From assembly GCA_024703855.1 (NCBI GenBank), contig CP087965.1, positions 2,534,001-2,598,000 of the forward strand: a stretch of DNA of 64,000 bases. The letters run 5' to 3'. Positions 18,077-28,061 of this stretch are shown here, piece after piece. Both the position numbers and the translations under genes were made by a program. This stretch comes from Polaromonas sp. P2-4 (GTDB lineage Bacteria; Pseudomonadota; Gammaproteobacteria; Burkholderiales; Burkholderiaceae_C). Under the pieces are notes generated by a model. The model was not told the DNA's origin. It did not search any database and was given only the letters and a program-made list of their open reading frames with translations. Numbering within the stretch: the stretch's first letter is position 1; each line of letters starts with the position of its first letter.

Positions 18077-18637
18077 ATGCACGATCTAAGCAACATACCT
18101 TGGAATCAGTTTCCGACGGATGCCGCGCCTGACGATCTGGTGAGTAAGAATTTCCTCTTCATCGAACTTACCAAGTCAGAAATCGCCACACGTCAGGGCA
18201 TTGCGAACGGTTTCCCTTCGGTGAGTGAACTGCACTGCGCGGTCTATCTCTGCAGAAACGTTTTGCAGCCGGTTCGTGAAAAGTTCGGGAGGTACACGCC
18301 GAACAGCGTTTTCCGGTCACAGGACTTGGAGCGTGCTCTCAAGAATATGCCCTCCTCTTGGCGTAGCGACAGCCAGCACACGATGGGGCAGGCCTGCGAC
18401 ATCGAGGTGCTGAGTGCGACTAACATGAAGCTTGCGCTCTGGGTGCGAGACAACTTGGAGTTTGACCAGCTTATCCTGGAATGCTATTCGGCCGAAGAGG
18501 GACCAAATTCCGGCTGGGTGCATGTCTCCGTTCGCCCCCCTGGCTATGGAGATAACCGGAAGCAAGTCCTGAGCTACGTTAAGAACCCCCAGACTCGCAA
18601 GTTTGAGTACGTGCAGGAGCTGGTCGAAACCCCATAG
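18077..18637 (+). CDS. Peptidase M15-type peptidoglycan peptidase
   Basis: 186 residues matching the M15 D-Ala-D-Ala carboxypeptidase/endolysin fold. The zinc site is SQHTMGQACDIEV (His and Asp) plus GWVHVSVRPP (His). FRSQDLERAL resembles the usual substrate-binding segment. AAAAAAGGAG precedes the ATG at 18077. There is no signal peptide, as in phage endolysins that rely on a holin, and several small membrane proteins sit upstream. In phages such enzymes cleave peptidoglycan cross-links. Confidence 0.75.
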   Translation: MHDLSNIPWNQFPTDAAPDDLVSKNFLFIELTKSEIATRQGIANGFPSVSELHCAVYLCRNVLQPVREKFGRYTPNSVFRSQDLERALKNMPSSWRSDSQHTMGQACDIEVLSATNMKLALWVRDNLEFDQLILECYSAEEGPNSGWVHVSVRPPGYGDNRKQVLSYVKNPQTRKFEYVQELVETP

Positions 18638-18722
18638 GGCGGTATGAACTTCAGCGGGATACGTGGAACAACTCGGCGCCGGCAGCCACCGATCAAGTGA
18701 CACCTACATGAGGGCGATTTGT

Positions 18723-18853
18723 ATGAAGAGATTATTTCTGGCGTCGGCAGTGGCGTCGACCGTGAAGTTCGTGACGGGTTGCGGACCACTTGCGACCATC
18801 AGACCCAACGGTGTCGTTGAAAGGCATTACTGTGGCTATGTCCTCGAACTTCA
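18723..18853 (+). pseudogene. Lipoprotein gene cut off by repeat R2
   Basis: It begins MKRLFLASAVASTVKFVTGC with a signal sequence and lipobox-like TGC, then GPLATIRPNGVVERHYCGYV, a conserved start of a small lipoprotein family. At 18854 the sequence switches to repeat R2 and the reading frame loses all resemblance. The cut shows that the right edge of the island is a recombination junction. Confidence 0.6.
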
Positions 18854-19116
18854 GCCATGGTTTGACAGGCCTAAACTGCAAAGCTACAAGGAGTCAATAT
18901 GGACAAGGAGCAAGATCACGCAGCCGTCAAGAGCGAACTCGACGCCTTGACGGCCGAATTCTTCCATGCCGTGTCATTTGTAGCAGGTGGAACCCCGCCC
19001 TACCAGAACCTTTACGCGCTCTTTATCGAGCCTGGCCTACTGATCAAGAACACGACGGCAACGCCGGAGATATCCACCGTGCGCCAGTTCATTGAGCCGC
19101 GCCAGGCGATGGTGAG
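18854..19116 (+). repeat. Direct repeat R2 (right boundary of island)
   Basis: Partner of 11936-12199, about 6.9 kb away, same orientation. It covers the ribosome site (AAGGAG) and the first ~73 codons of the complete DUF4440-like gene. Confidence 0.85.
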
Positions 19117-19362
19117 TCGCGGAGAGCTGACGCGGTTTCGCATGAGTGGGAGCTGTCAGCAACCACGGAAATCTTCGGCAACATCGCGCATCGCTACAGC
19201 GCCTACGCGAAGTCGGGCGCGATGAAAGGCGCTCCGTTCGAGGCGCGCGGCGTGATCTCCACGCAATTCGTCAGGACGCCTGAAGGCTGGAAGATCAGCG
19301 CGATGGCGTGGGACGATGAGCGCCCTGGTTTGTCGATACCCGAACACCTCATCGCCAACTGA
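18899..19362 (+). CDS. DUF4440/SnoaL-like (NTF2-fold) protein, one frameshift
   Basis: About 154 residues after repair. It starts MDKEQDHAAVKSELDALTAE. One missing base near 19140 must be restored to pass from ELTRF to EWELSATTEIFGNIAHRYSA. The end, FVRTPEGWKISAMAWDDERP, is typical of NTF2-like proteins that carry the WKI motif. These bind small ligands or act as steroid-isomerase-like enzymes; the role here is unknown. It is the full-length copy of the gene whose 5' end is duplicated at 11982. Confidence 0.75.
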
Positions 19363-19472
19363 GTTGGGTGCATCCGCTTAAGGAACACAACCGTCACTCC
19401 AAGTTGCGGCGCGCGGCGTTCGTCGTGTCGACTTGCATCGGCGTTTCCTGGGTGGTGAGCGCTTGACGCGCC

Positions 19473-19904
19473 TTAGCGCGCGGCGCGGCGGTCCCAGCAC
19501 AGCGCGGCCACGAGCAGGAAGCCGCCGACCAGCCCCAGGTGTTCGAGAAAAGCGTTGCGGTTGTGGAACTGCTCCATGCCGCTCATGGTCCAGAACGGGT
19601 GGCCGATGACCGTGGCGATCACGGTGAACCCGGCCAGCGCGAGCGCGCCCAGGGCCGACCACAGGCCGCGGCCCAGCAGCATCAGCGCCGCGCCAACCAG
19701 TTGCGTGGCGAGCACTGCGCCCGCAAAGAAGGGCGCCGGACTCAGGCCGAAATGATTCGCCTCGCCGATCGCGGCGTCGAAATGCAGCAGCTTGGACACG
19801 CCGCTGTAGACGAAGGCGATCGCCAGCAATACTTTGGCGAGCCAGAGCACCGGCGTTAAAAATTGATGGCTGTGGGTGTTCATGGCGTTTTTCTTGGTGA
19901 TCAT
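19473..19904 (-). CDS. DoxX family membrane protein
   Basis: 143 residues with four predicted membrane helices, including VLWLAKVLLAIAFVYSGVSK at the N-terminus, typical of DoxX/DoxD-like proteins. It starts four bases after the amidohydrolase stop (an internal ATG at 19883 is an alternative), so it is the last gene of that operon. DoxX proteins have been linked to thiol and redox stress in other bacteria; the specific function is unknown. Confidence 0.8.
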   Translation of the reverse strand: MITKKNAMNTHSHQFLTPVLWLAKVLLAIAFVYSGVSKLLHFDAAIGEANHFGLSPAPFFAGAVLATQLVGAALMLLGRGLWSALGALALAGFTVIATVIGHPFWTMSGMEQFHNRNAFLEHLGLVGGFLLVAALCWDRRAAR

Positions 19905-19907
19905 TCT

Positions 19908-21813
19908 TTACAGCCAGCAAGCGCAGCCCAGCGCGCCCCAGAAACTCTTTTCGTCCGACACCGGCGTGCTGGCCAGCCAGCTTTTCGTGTGCGCATGGCC
20001 ATGAACGGCGCAAGGCTTGACGCAGCAATCAGCAAACGGCAGCAGGGCCTTGCGTTGCGCGCTTGGCGCGGCGCGGCCCGGCTGATTGCCGCCCAGTGCA
20101 GGCTCGCGCCAGTAACCACCGTAAGCGTTGGTCGGCGCCCAGTCGTTGGCGGCTTTGGGCATGGGTGGGGCAAGCTTGGCGTAATCGCCGTCGCCATGCA
20201 CGATGCGGCCGCCGACCACCGTCAGGTGCGAGACCAGGTCCTTGATGTCGGCCTCGGGCACGCCGAAGAAGTCGCGCGAGGGCACGATGAAGTCGGCCAG
20301 CTGGCCGGTCTTGATCTGGCCCTTTTGTCCGTCGGCATTGGCGAACCAGGCGCTGCCGGTGGTCCACAGCCGCAGCGCGGCGTCGCGGTCGAGCAGGTTG
20401 TCGGGCCGGTACATCGTGGTGCCGCCGACGGTCTGGCCGGTGACCATCCAGTACAGGCAGATCCAGGGGTTGTAGCTGGCGACGCGGGTCGCATCGGTGC
20501 CGCCACCGACGGGCAGACCGGCATCCAGCATCTTGCGGATCGGCGGCGCGTGCTCCGCTGCCGTGGCCCCATAACGTTCAATGAAATATTCGCCCTGGTA
20601 GGCCATGCGGTGTTGCACGGCGATGCCGCCGCCCAGCGCCTTGACGCGCTCGATGTTGTGCGCACTGATGGTTTCGGCGTGGTCAAAAAACCAGTGCAGG
20701 CCATTGAACGGGATCTCGCGGTTGACCTTCTCAAACGTGTCGAGCGCGCGGCCTATCGATTCGTCGTAGGTCGCGTGCAGCCGGAACGGCCAGCGCTTTT
20801 CGACCAGCAGGCGCACCACGCCTTCGAGTTCGTCTTCCATGCTGGCGGCCAGATCGGGGCGCGGTTCTGGAAGTCTTCAAAATCGGCGGCAGAGAACACC
20901 AGCATTTCGCCGGCGCCGTTGTGGCGGAACATGTCGTTGCCGGACAGCGGCGGCAACATGTCGGTCCACTGCTTGAAGTCGTCTACCTCTTGCTTGGGCC
21001 GCTGCGTGAACAGGTTGTAGCCGATGCGTACCGTGAGCGCGCCGGCGTCACGCAATTTTTCGATCACGCGGTAGTCGTCGGGGTAGTTTTGGAACCCGCC
21101 GCCGGCGTCGATCACCGAAGTGATGCCGAGCCGGTTGAGTTCGCGCATGAAGAGCCGGGTCGAGGCCTCCTGCGCGTCGGGGTCGAGCTTGGGGCCTTTG
21201 GCCAGCGTGGCGTAAAGAATCATCGCGTTCGGCTTGGCAAGCAAAAGGCCTGTCGGGTTGCCCTGCGCGTCGCGCACGATCTCGCCGCCGGGCGGGTTCG
21301 GCGTGTCCTTGCCTGTAGCCGACGGCGCGCAGCGCCGCGCCGTTCAGCAGCGCGCGGTCGTACAGGTGCAGGATGAAGACGGGGGTGTCGGGCGCGGCGG
21401 CGTTGATTTCTTCAAGCGTCGGCAAGCGCTTTTCGGCAAACTGCTGCTCGGTAAAACCGCCGACCACGCGCACCCACTGCGGCGCTGGCGTGCGCGCCGC
21501 CTGCGCCTTCAGCATTGCCATCGCATCGGCAAGCGAGGGCACACCGTCCCAGCGCAGCTCCATCGTGTAATTCAGGCCGCCGCGGATCAGGTGCGTGTGG
21601 CTGTCGTGCAGGCCGGGGAGCGCGGCGCCGCTACCGAGGTCGATCACCTGCGTCTTGCCGCCGGCGTGGCACATGACTTCCTCGCGGTCACCGATCGGCG
21701 ACAAACCTGCCGCCGGCAATGGCCACGGCCTGGGCCACCGGGTTCTGCCGGTCCAGCGTGGTGAAGCGGCCATTGATGAAGATGATGTCGGCGGAGGTGA
21801 TGGCAGCGGTCAT
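19908..21813 (-). CDS. YtcJ-like metal-dependent amidohydrolase, three frameshifts
   Basis: About 634 residues after repair. The start is MTAAITSADIIFINGRFTTL. Indels near 21700 (extra C), 21315 (extra A) and 20868 (missing C) separate the three parts. The metal site HDSHTHLIRGG, the later RLHATYDES and HWFFDHAETIS, and GGGTDATRV with the last Asp identify the amidohydrolase-3 group. The C-terminus is Cys/His-rich (VHGHAH, GALGCACW). The substrate is unknown. It lies between a monooxygenase-domain membrane protein and DoxX. Confidence 0.8.
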
Positions 21814-21895
21814 GCGCGTCTCCAGGAATTGATCAGGCGAACGCCGGGGGCCGGCCAGCAGTCAAGGCGTTCCAGTGGGGAAAATTTCATGGCGA

Positions 21896-22511
21896 CTACT
21901 CTTTGCGGAATAACCAGTCGTGCACCAGCTCGGTGTAGCGCGGCATGATCAGCCAGACGACGATGGCGACGATGACGGCGGCAAGAATGCCATGCGCGAC
22001 TCCGTATGCACCCAGCGCAGGCAATGCCTTGAACACGGGTCCAAACGCCCACGGCACGACCATGGTCAGCGGCCAGATCACCGAGGTGGTGATCAGCCAC
22101 TGCTTCCACGCCGGCGGCTTCATCGGCGGCTCGCCGGCGGCTGCGGGCTCAGGCTGGAACCAGTAGTCAATGCCGGCGCCGACGCTGACCTGTTCGGCGA
22201 CCTCCAGATGAGGTTGCACGGCCTCGATCAGTCGCGCGCTCGGCCGACTGGTGCCAGCGCGTCGCCTCCTCGCAGGTGGCAAAGCGGACGACGATGGTGT
22301 AGTCGACGCCGCCCGCGACCGGGCGCACGACGTGCACCCCCTGGTGACCGGGAAAGCCCGCGGCCGCCCGCATGGTCTCGGCGAGCCAGCTCTCGTAGGC
22401 GGCGTGTGCGCCGGGGCGCACACGGTGTTGCACGACCAGGCTCACGCTTTCGGCGGACACATCACCGTGCTGGCCAGTGGTGGCAAGGGGGTTGCTCGCG
22501 GCGCGGTTCAT
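21896..22511 (-). CDS. Antibiotic-biosynthesis-monooxygenase domain protein with membrane tail, one frameshift
   Basis: About 204 residues after repair. The first ~110 residues form an ABM ferredoxin-like fold (VSLVVQHRVRPGAHAAYESW and VDYTIVVRFATCEEATRW). The frame then shifts near 22250 and continues LIEAVQPHLEVAEQV into two membrane helices (WLITTSVIWPLTMVVPWAFG and GILAAVIVAIVVWLIMPRY). ABM domains with this tail are known as uncharacterised membrane proteins. Its start lies 10 bp after the cysteine hydrolase stop, so they are co-transcribed. Confidence 0.75.
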
Positions 22512-22520
22512 GGCGTGCTC

Positions 22521-23171
22521 TCAGCCCAGCTTGCGCGCCGGCATTTTGTGCACGTGCGTCATCGCGTAGTCGACGCCCGCGCCGTAGGCACCGGAGTGCT
22601 CCACGACGATGCCCATCGTGCCGGAATAGGTTTCCTTGCGCGACCAGTCACGCTGCATTTCCAGCAAGAACTGCTGCCAGGTGACCGGCACGGCGCCCGC
22701 CTGAATCATGCGCTGCACGGACAGGTTGTGCGCCGCGACCGAGGTGCCGCCGGAGGCGTCTTCCACGAAGTAGACCTCGTAGCCGTCGGCCATCGCTTCG
22801 AGCACCGGGAAGTTCAGGCAGACCTCGGTCCACAGCGCCGCGAATACCAGCTTTTTGCGGCCGATCTTCTTAAGTTCCGCCTTCACGCCTGCGTCGTCCC
22901 AGGTGTTCATGCTGGAGCGCTCGTATATCTTGTTGTCAGGCAGCACGGCGAGAAGCTCCGGCCAGATATTGCCGGAAAACGCCTCGCTTTCGACCGCCGT
23001 CAGCACCGTCGGCACCTTGAAAACCTGGGCCGCCTTGGCCAGGCCGATGACATTGTTCTTCAGCAGTTGCCGGTCGATGTTGGCAACGCCGAATACCATT
23101 TGCGGCTGAAAGTCGATGAGAACCAGCGCGCAGTTTTGGGGGGTCAGCAGTTCGAGTTTGCCTTGGGTCAT
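22521..23171 (-). CDS. Isochorismatase-like cysteine hydrolase (YcaC type)
   Basis: 216 residues. The triad of the family is visible as Asp in VLIDFQPQMVFGV, Lys in the KIGRKKLVF region and Cys in ALWTEVCLNFPVLEAM. The sequence is closer to YcaC than to true isochorismatases; the substrate is unknown (amide or similar). GGAAG precedes the ATG. First gene of the operon to 19473 and divergent from the LysR at 23280. The frame is intact. Confidence 0.85.
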   Translation of the reverse strand: MTQGKLELLTPQNCALVLIDFQPQMVFGVANIDRQLLKNNVIGLAKAAQVFKVPTVLTAVESEAFSGNIWPELLAVLPDNKIYERSSMNTWDDAGVKAELKKIGRKKLVFAALWTEVCLNFPVLEAMADGYEVYFVEDASGGTSVAAHNLSVQRMIQAGAVPVTWQQFLLEMQRDWSRKETYSGTMGIVVEHSGAYGAGVDYAMTHVHKMPARKLG

Positions 23172-23279
23172 GATGCTTCCTTCCGGGGGTTTAAAACGAA
23201 ACGAGGTTGAATCCTAATTTGCGTCCGATAAGATGACTAGCTAGCCACTTGGAACCAAACTGCATCCGAAGAGGAAACA

Positions 23280-24180
23280 ATGGACCGACTCGACGCTCTG
23301 CAGGCCCTGGTACTTTCAAAACAGTTCGGCAGCTTTGCCGGGGCCGCACGCGCTGGGCGTGACGCGCTCGCACATCAGCAAGCTCATTGCTTCGCTGGAG
23401 GCGGAATACGGCGGCGCTCTCTTCACCCGGTCGACCCGCGCCCTTGCCCTGACCAGCGCCGGCGCCACCCTGCACGACTACGCAGTCGACCTGTTGGCCA
23501 TTGCCGCCGAGGCCCGCGAGGCCATGGCCGCCTTGCAGGGCACTGCGGCCGGGCCATTGCGGGTCAACGCGCCGATGTCGTTTGGTCAACTGGTGCTGGC
23601 GCCGCTGCTACCGGGTTTTCTGGCGCAGCATCCCCAGGTCGAACTGCGCGTGGAGCTGAACGACCGCCTGCTCGATCCGTTCGAACATGGTTTTGATCTC
23701 ACGCTGCGCATTGCAGAGTTGGCCGACTCTTCACTGGCGGCGCGGCGCATGTGCGGCGTGCCCCGGGCCATTTATGCTGCCCCGAGTTACCTGCAGGCGC
23801 AGGGGGTGCCGGACTCGCCGCAAGCACTCAAGACGCATCGTTGCCTGAACTACGCACACGCCAACACGGGGCATGTGTGGCGCCTTGGCAAGGGCCGGGA
23901 AAAGGCGCACGTCGCAGTTGGCGGACCGCTGTGCTCAAACAACGGCGAACTGCTGGTGGAGGCCGCCATCGGGGGCGCCGGGCTGGTATTGCAGCCCGGC
24001 TTCCTGGCGGCCGGGCACGTCGCGGCGGGCCGGCTGGTGCCGGTGCTGCCGCAGTGGCAAGAGTCCCCGGAAATCGCGCTGTACGCGCTCTATCCAGCCA
24101 CCCGCCGGGTGCCTATCGCCGTGCGCGCCCTGATCGATTACCTGCTTATGACGCTGCCGCGCGTAGTGGCCTCGGCGTGA
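23280..24180 (+). CDS. LysR-family regulator, one frameshift in the HTH
   Basis: About 299 residues after repair. It starts MDRLDALQALVLSKQFGSFA, then an indel near 23345 disrupts the helix, and the correct frame continues GVTRSHISKLIASLEAEYGG and through a full effector domain ending MTLPRVVASA. It is transcribed away from the cysteine hydrolase operon with 108 bp between starts and probably controls it. Confidence 0.85.
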
Positions 24181-24766
24181 GGGAGCCGGCGATGGGCGGC
24201 GCCACAGTGGAAAAGCCGGGAACGAACTTGGCGATCACCAGTGACCAATCGCCCCACCGCATGAAACGCCACGCTGTCTCCGAGACGCACGAGCCTGGAT
24301 TCATGGAAAGCCGGCACAAACCGGACAGGACGCGATAGCCAAACGCCTTCCCGGCCGTAACGCCATCGGCGGCATGCGGCTCTGAAATAGGGCTGATTTG
24401 GCCGGGATATTGGTCAAATCGGCCTTTCACCCAAGGAGGACGGGCACAAGCAGCTATTAAAAAGTGAGCATCCGACGGCAAGGCAGGAAATTAAAGCCTG
24501 ACGTTGATGCTCAGGCATCTTTCGGGAATACCTGTGCAAGCGATTCCTGAACAAGCCCTTTCGTCTTGGTCTGGGCAACGAAACGAGTCGCAAACCCGGT
24601 TTTGAAACCGCCACTTCCTGGCACAAAGAAACGTTTTATTACACGATATTCACAAACACAACAATTCGGGAAACAACTTAACAACACGGTTGATGAGTGT
24701 GATTTGATCATATTGAAGACGAAACCAACAAAACTGTCAAAAACAACACGATTGGCAAAAAGAGCC
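24181..24766. other. 586 bp intergenic region before the peroxidase operon
   Basis: I see no supportable gene. It contains dispersed-repeat copy F (24403-24466). The AT-richer 24600-24766 presumably holds the promoter of the peroxidase/kinase operon; I could not pick a convincing -35/-10 pair. Confidence 0.5.
24403..24466 (-). repeat. Dispersed ~60 bp repeat, copy F
   Basis: On the minus strand it reads AATAGCTGCTTGTGCCCGT, then CTTGGGTGAAAGGCC and a GATTTGACC tail, as in copy A. It stands alone in an intergenic region. Confidence 0.65.
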
Positions 24767-25736
24767 ATGACCCTGCAAACAACGACATCGAGCCTGTTGA
24801 AGCTCGTGATAGTCATGGTCGTCTGGGCATCCCATAGCGCCACTGCGGCCTTGCTCGATGAGCCGATCCAGCCGATTCCGCAGACCCTGAAACAGGATCC
24901 GGCTCGCGCCGAAATCGGGCGCCTGTTGTTTCATGATACGCGCCTGTCCGGCAATGGCCGTGTGTCTTGCGCCAGCTGCCACGATCTGGGTAAGGGCGGC
25001 GCTGACGGTCGCGCATTCAGTGGGACTGCATGGCGGACTGACCGGCGTCAATGCCCCGACGGTGTTCAATGCCGCGCTCAATTTCAAGCAGTTCTGGAAC
25101 GGCCGTGCCGACACGCTGGAAGCACAGGTTGATCACGTCCTGCAGAACCCGGTTGAGATGGGTTCGAAATGGGAAGAGGTCGTCCAAAAAGTGTCGCAGG
25201 ACGCCAAGTACAAGAGCGCATTTGCTGTTGCTTACAAGGACGGGGTCACCAAGGCGAATATCCAGAATGCCATCGCGACTTTCGAGCGGACCCTGATCAC
25301 GCCAAATTCGCGCTTTGACAAATTTCTGCGTGGTGACGCCAACGCCATTTCCGCCCCTGAGAAAACCGGATATGCAAAGTTCAAGCAGTATGGATGCGTC
25401 GCCTGCCACCAGGGCGTGAATGTGGGCGGCAATATGTTTCAGAAGTTTGGCGTCATGGGCAACTACTTGAAAAGCGCGGCAATCCGACGCAGGCCGATCT
25501 TGGCCGTTATCTCGTCACCAAGGTGGAAAGTGACAAGTATGTGTTCAGGGTGCCAAGCCTGCGCAACGTCGCGCTCACCGCGCCTTATTTCCACGATGCC
25601 TCCGCAGAAGACGCTGGAAGATGCCGTCGACATCATGTTCAGGTACCAGCTCGGTCGCGTCGCCTCCAGGGAAGACAAAGAATCGATCGTCAGATTTCTG
25701 GGCACACTGACCGGCGAACTGGAAGCCAAGCCATGA
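24767..25736 (+). CDS. Di-haem cytochrome c peroxidase (MauG/CcpA family), three frameshifts
   Basis: About 322 residues after repair. A signal peptide (LLKLVIVMVVWASHSATAA) sends it to the periplasm. The two haem sites are CASCH and CVACH. Indels at about 25010, 25470 (missing G) and 25608 (extra G) separate the parts. The C-terminal PSLRNVALTAPYFHDAS motif is typical. It reduces hydrogen peroxide with electrons from cytochrome c, or may modify a substrate as MauG does. Its stop overlaps the sensor kinase start (ATGA), tying peroxide chemistry to the kinase operon. Confidence 0.85.
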
Positions 25737-27540
25737 GAGTGTCCAATCGACGGGCCTGGCTACCGATGACGGCGGTGACCGCCGCACTGCTGTCCGTTCT
25801 GGTTTTCCTCTATGCCAAAACGCAGAGCCATGGTGAATCACATTACTTTGAGGAAGTCGCCGTGCTACGGCATCTCAAGCAACTGGATGCCCAATGGGAA
25901 CTGGACGTGCTGAAGTCCAAGATCGGCATCAACACGCACTACGATCCCCTGGCTGACTCCTTGATCGAATTGAGCCAGCTGTCGGAAAAACTGGCGGCGG
26001 ACGTGGGGACCCCCACTCGCACTCCGGAACTGCTTTGGCGCAGGGCAGTGTGGCGCTGCGACGGGTCATCCATGAAAAAGCCGCCCTGATCGAACAATTC
26101 AAATCGAACAACTCGGTGCTGCGTAACTCGCTGGTTTTTTTGCCCACTGCGGCAGCGGATGTTGAACAGTCGATCGGAAAAACCAGTGAAAGCGCACAGT
26201 CAGCAGCCAGAAGCACCTTGATCAGCGTGAACAAGCTGCTGCTCGCCGGCATGCTGTATAGCCAGAGCGCATCGGATGACCGGGGCGCTGAAATTCAAAC
26301 TGAATTGAGCCAGCTTGAAGCTGCCTCGCAGGTTCTTCCGTCGGATATCAGGGAGAGGCTGGATATTTTCGGCGCGCATGTCCGCACCATCCTGCGCGAG
26401 CAAAAGGTCGTCAATCAGCTTCTCGGCAGGATTACTGTCGTGCCGACGGCAATCCGTATCGATGAGATCAACAACACCTTGAGCGGTGAACAACAACACG
26501 CTGCGGCGCAGAGTCGACAGTATCGTGAGTATCTGCTGATTTTTTCGGCGGTGCTGGTGGCGCTGCTCCTGTATGCGGCGATCCGTCTGGTGCGCAGTCA
26601 CGCCGTGATCAACCGCGTCAACAGGGAACTCCACAGCGCCAATGAAAATCTGGAGCAACGGGTTCAGGAGCGCACGCATGAACTGCGGCAGGCACAAAGC
26701 GAGCTGTTAACCACAGCGCGCCAAGCCGGCATGGCGGAGATCGCCACCAACGTGCTGCACAACGTGGGCAACATCCTTAATAGCGTCAACATCTCTGCCG
26801 ACCTGGTCAGCAGCACGCTGCGCACGTCCAGGGCCCAGGGTTTGTCGTGGGTCATGCAATTGATGAACGAGCACGCGGCGGACCTGGGCGATTTTCTGAC
26901 CCGTGACGACAAGGGCAAGATGCTGCCCGGCTACCTGAGTGGCGTTGCGCAAGCCCTGGCGCAGGAGCAGCAAACCATGATCAAGGAGCTGGACCACCTC
27001 GCCAAGAGCATCGATCACATCAAGGACGTGGTGGCCAGGCAGCAATCGCATGCAGGAAAAGGGGTCAACCTCGTCGAGTCGCTACAGATATGCGATTTGG
27101 TGGAAGATGCCCTGCGAATGAACGGCGACTCACTCGCGCGCCATCAGATCACCGTGGTAAAGGAGTTTGCGCAGGTACCGGTGATGCAGCTGGACCGGGC
27201 ACAGGTGCAGCAAATCCTGGTGAACCTGATCAGCAATGCCAAGAACGCCATGGAAAACGTAGCGAGCGGATCGCGCCAAATCACGCTGCGTGTGGGCATG
27301 GTCGGCGACTCCAGTTTGCAGGTCTGCGTCAAGGATGAGGGCGAGGGCATCCCGGCAGAGAACCTGACGCGAATCTTCGCGCACGGATTCACGACCCGCT
27401 CGGCAGGCCACGGCTTCGGGCTGCACAGCTGCGCGCTGGCAGCCAGGCAGATGGGTGGCACCCTCACGGCCCACAGCGACGGCCCCGGCCTGGGTGCGAC
27501 CTTCACGCTGCAACTTCCGATCAGCACAACGCAGGGCTAG
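25733..27540 (+). CDS. Sensor histidine kinase with DAHL-type periplasmic domain, one frameshift
   Basis: About 602 residues after repair of an indel near 26030. One membrane helix lies near residue 20 (LPMTAVTAALLSVLVFLYA), a ~260-residue periplasmic sensor begins with the DAHL-like ELDVLKSKIGINTHYDPL, and a second helix is YLLIFSAVLVALLLYAAIRL. The kinase core has EIATNVLHNVGNILNSV as its His box, LVNLISNAKNAM as N box and HGFGLHSC as G box. Coupled to the peroxidase gene upstream. The signal may be redox-linked; this is inference. Confidence 0.8.
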
Positions 27541-27542
27541 CC

Positions 27543-28061
27543 ATGAACCCGCTGCAGAACCGGCGCATTTTGCTGATTGACGACATGCCCGCTATCCATG
27601 AGGACTTTCGCAAGATCCTAGTGGCCAGGCCGGCGGCGCGCGAACTGGACGACGTTGAGGCGGTCCTGTTTGGCCAAGCCGTGCCGCCCCCTTGCGGCGG
27701 CTTTGAGCTGGACTCGGCCTACCAGGGCCCCGAAGGGCTGGCCAAGGTCGAGGCCTCGATTCAGGCCGGCCGTCCTTATGCCATGGCCTTCGTGGACATG
27801 CGCATGCCCCCAGGCTGGGATGGTGCGGAGACAATCGAGCGGCTCTGGCGCGTCGACCCGCAGATGCAGATCGTGATCTGCACGGCCTACTCCGACCGCA
27901 CCTGGGAGAAAGTGCTGGCGCGGCTGGACGTGCAGGACCGCCTGCTCATCCTCAAGAAGCCGTTCGACATGATCGAGATCAGCCAGCTGGCCAGAACACT
28001 GACAGCCAAGTGGGAAATGGCGCGGCAGGCGGCATTGCAGATGAACAGCCTGGAAGAGGCC
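27543..28061 (+). repeat. Receiver-domain duplication, copy 1
   Basis: The first ~173 codons closely match 28835-29353 at the DNA level, with scattered mostly silent changes. After QMNSLE the genes diverge at once. This marks a tandem domain duplication older than an assembly artefact would be. Confidence 0.8.
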
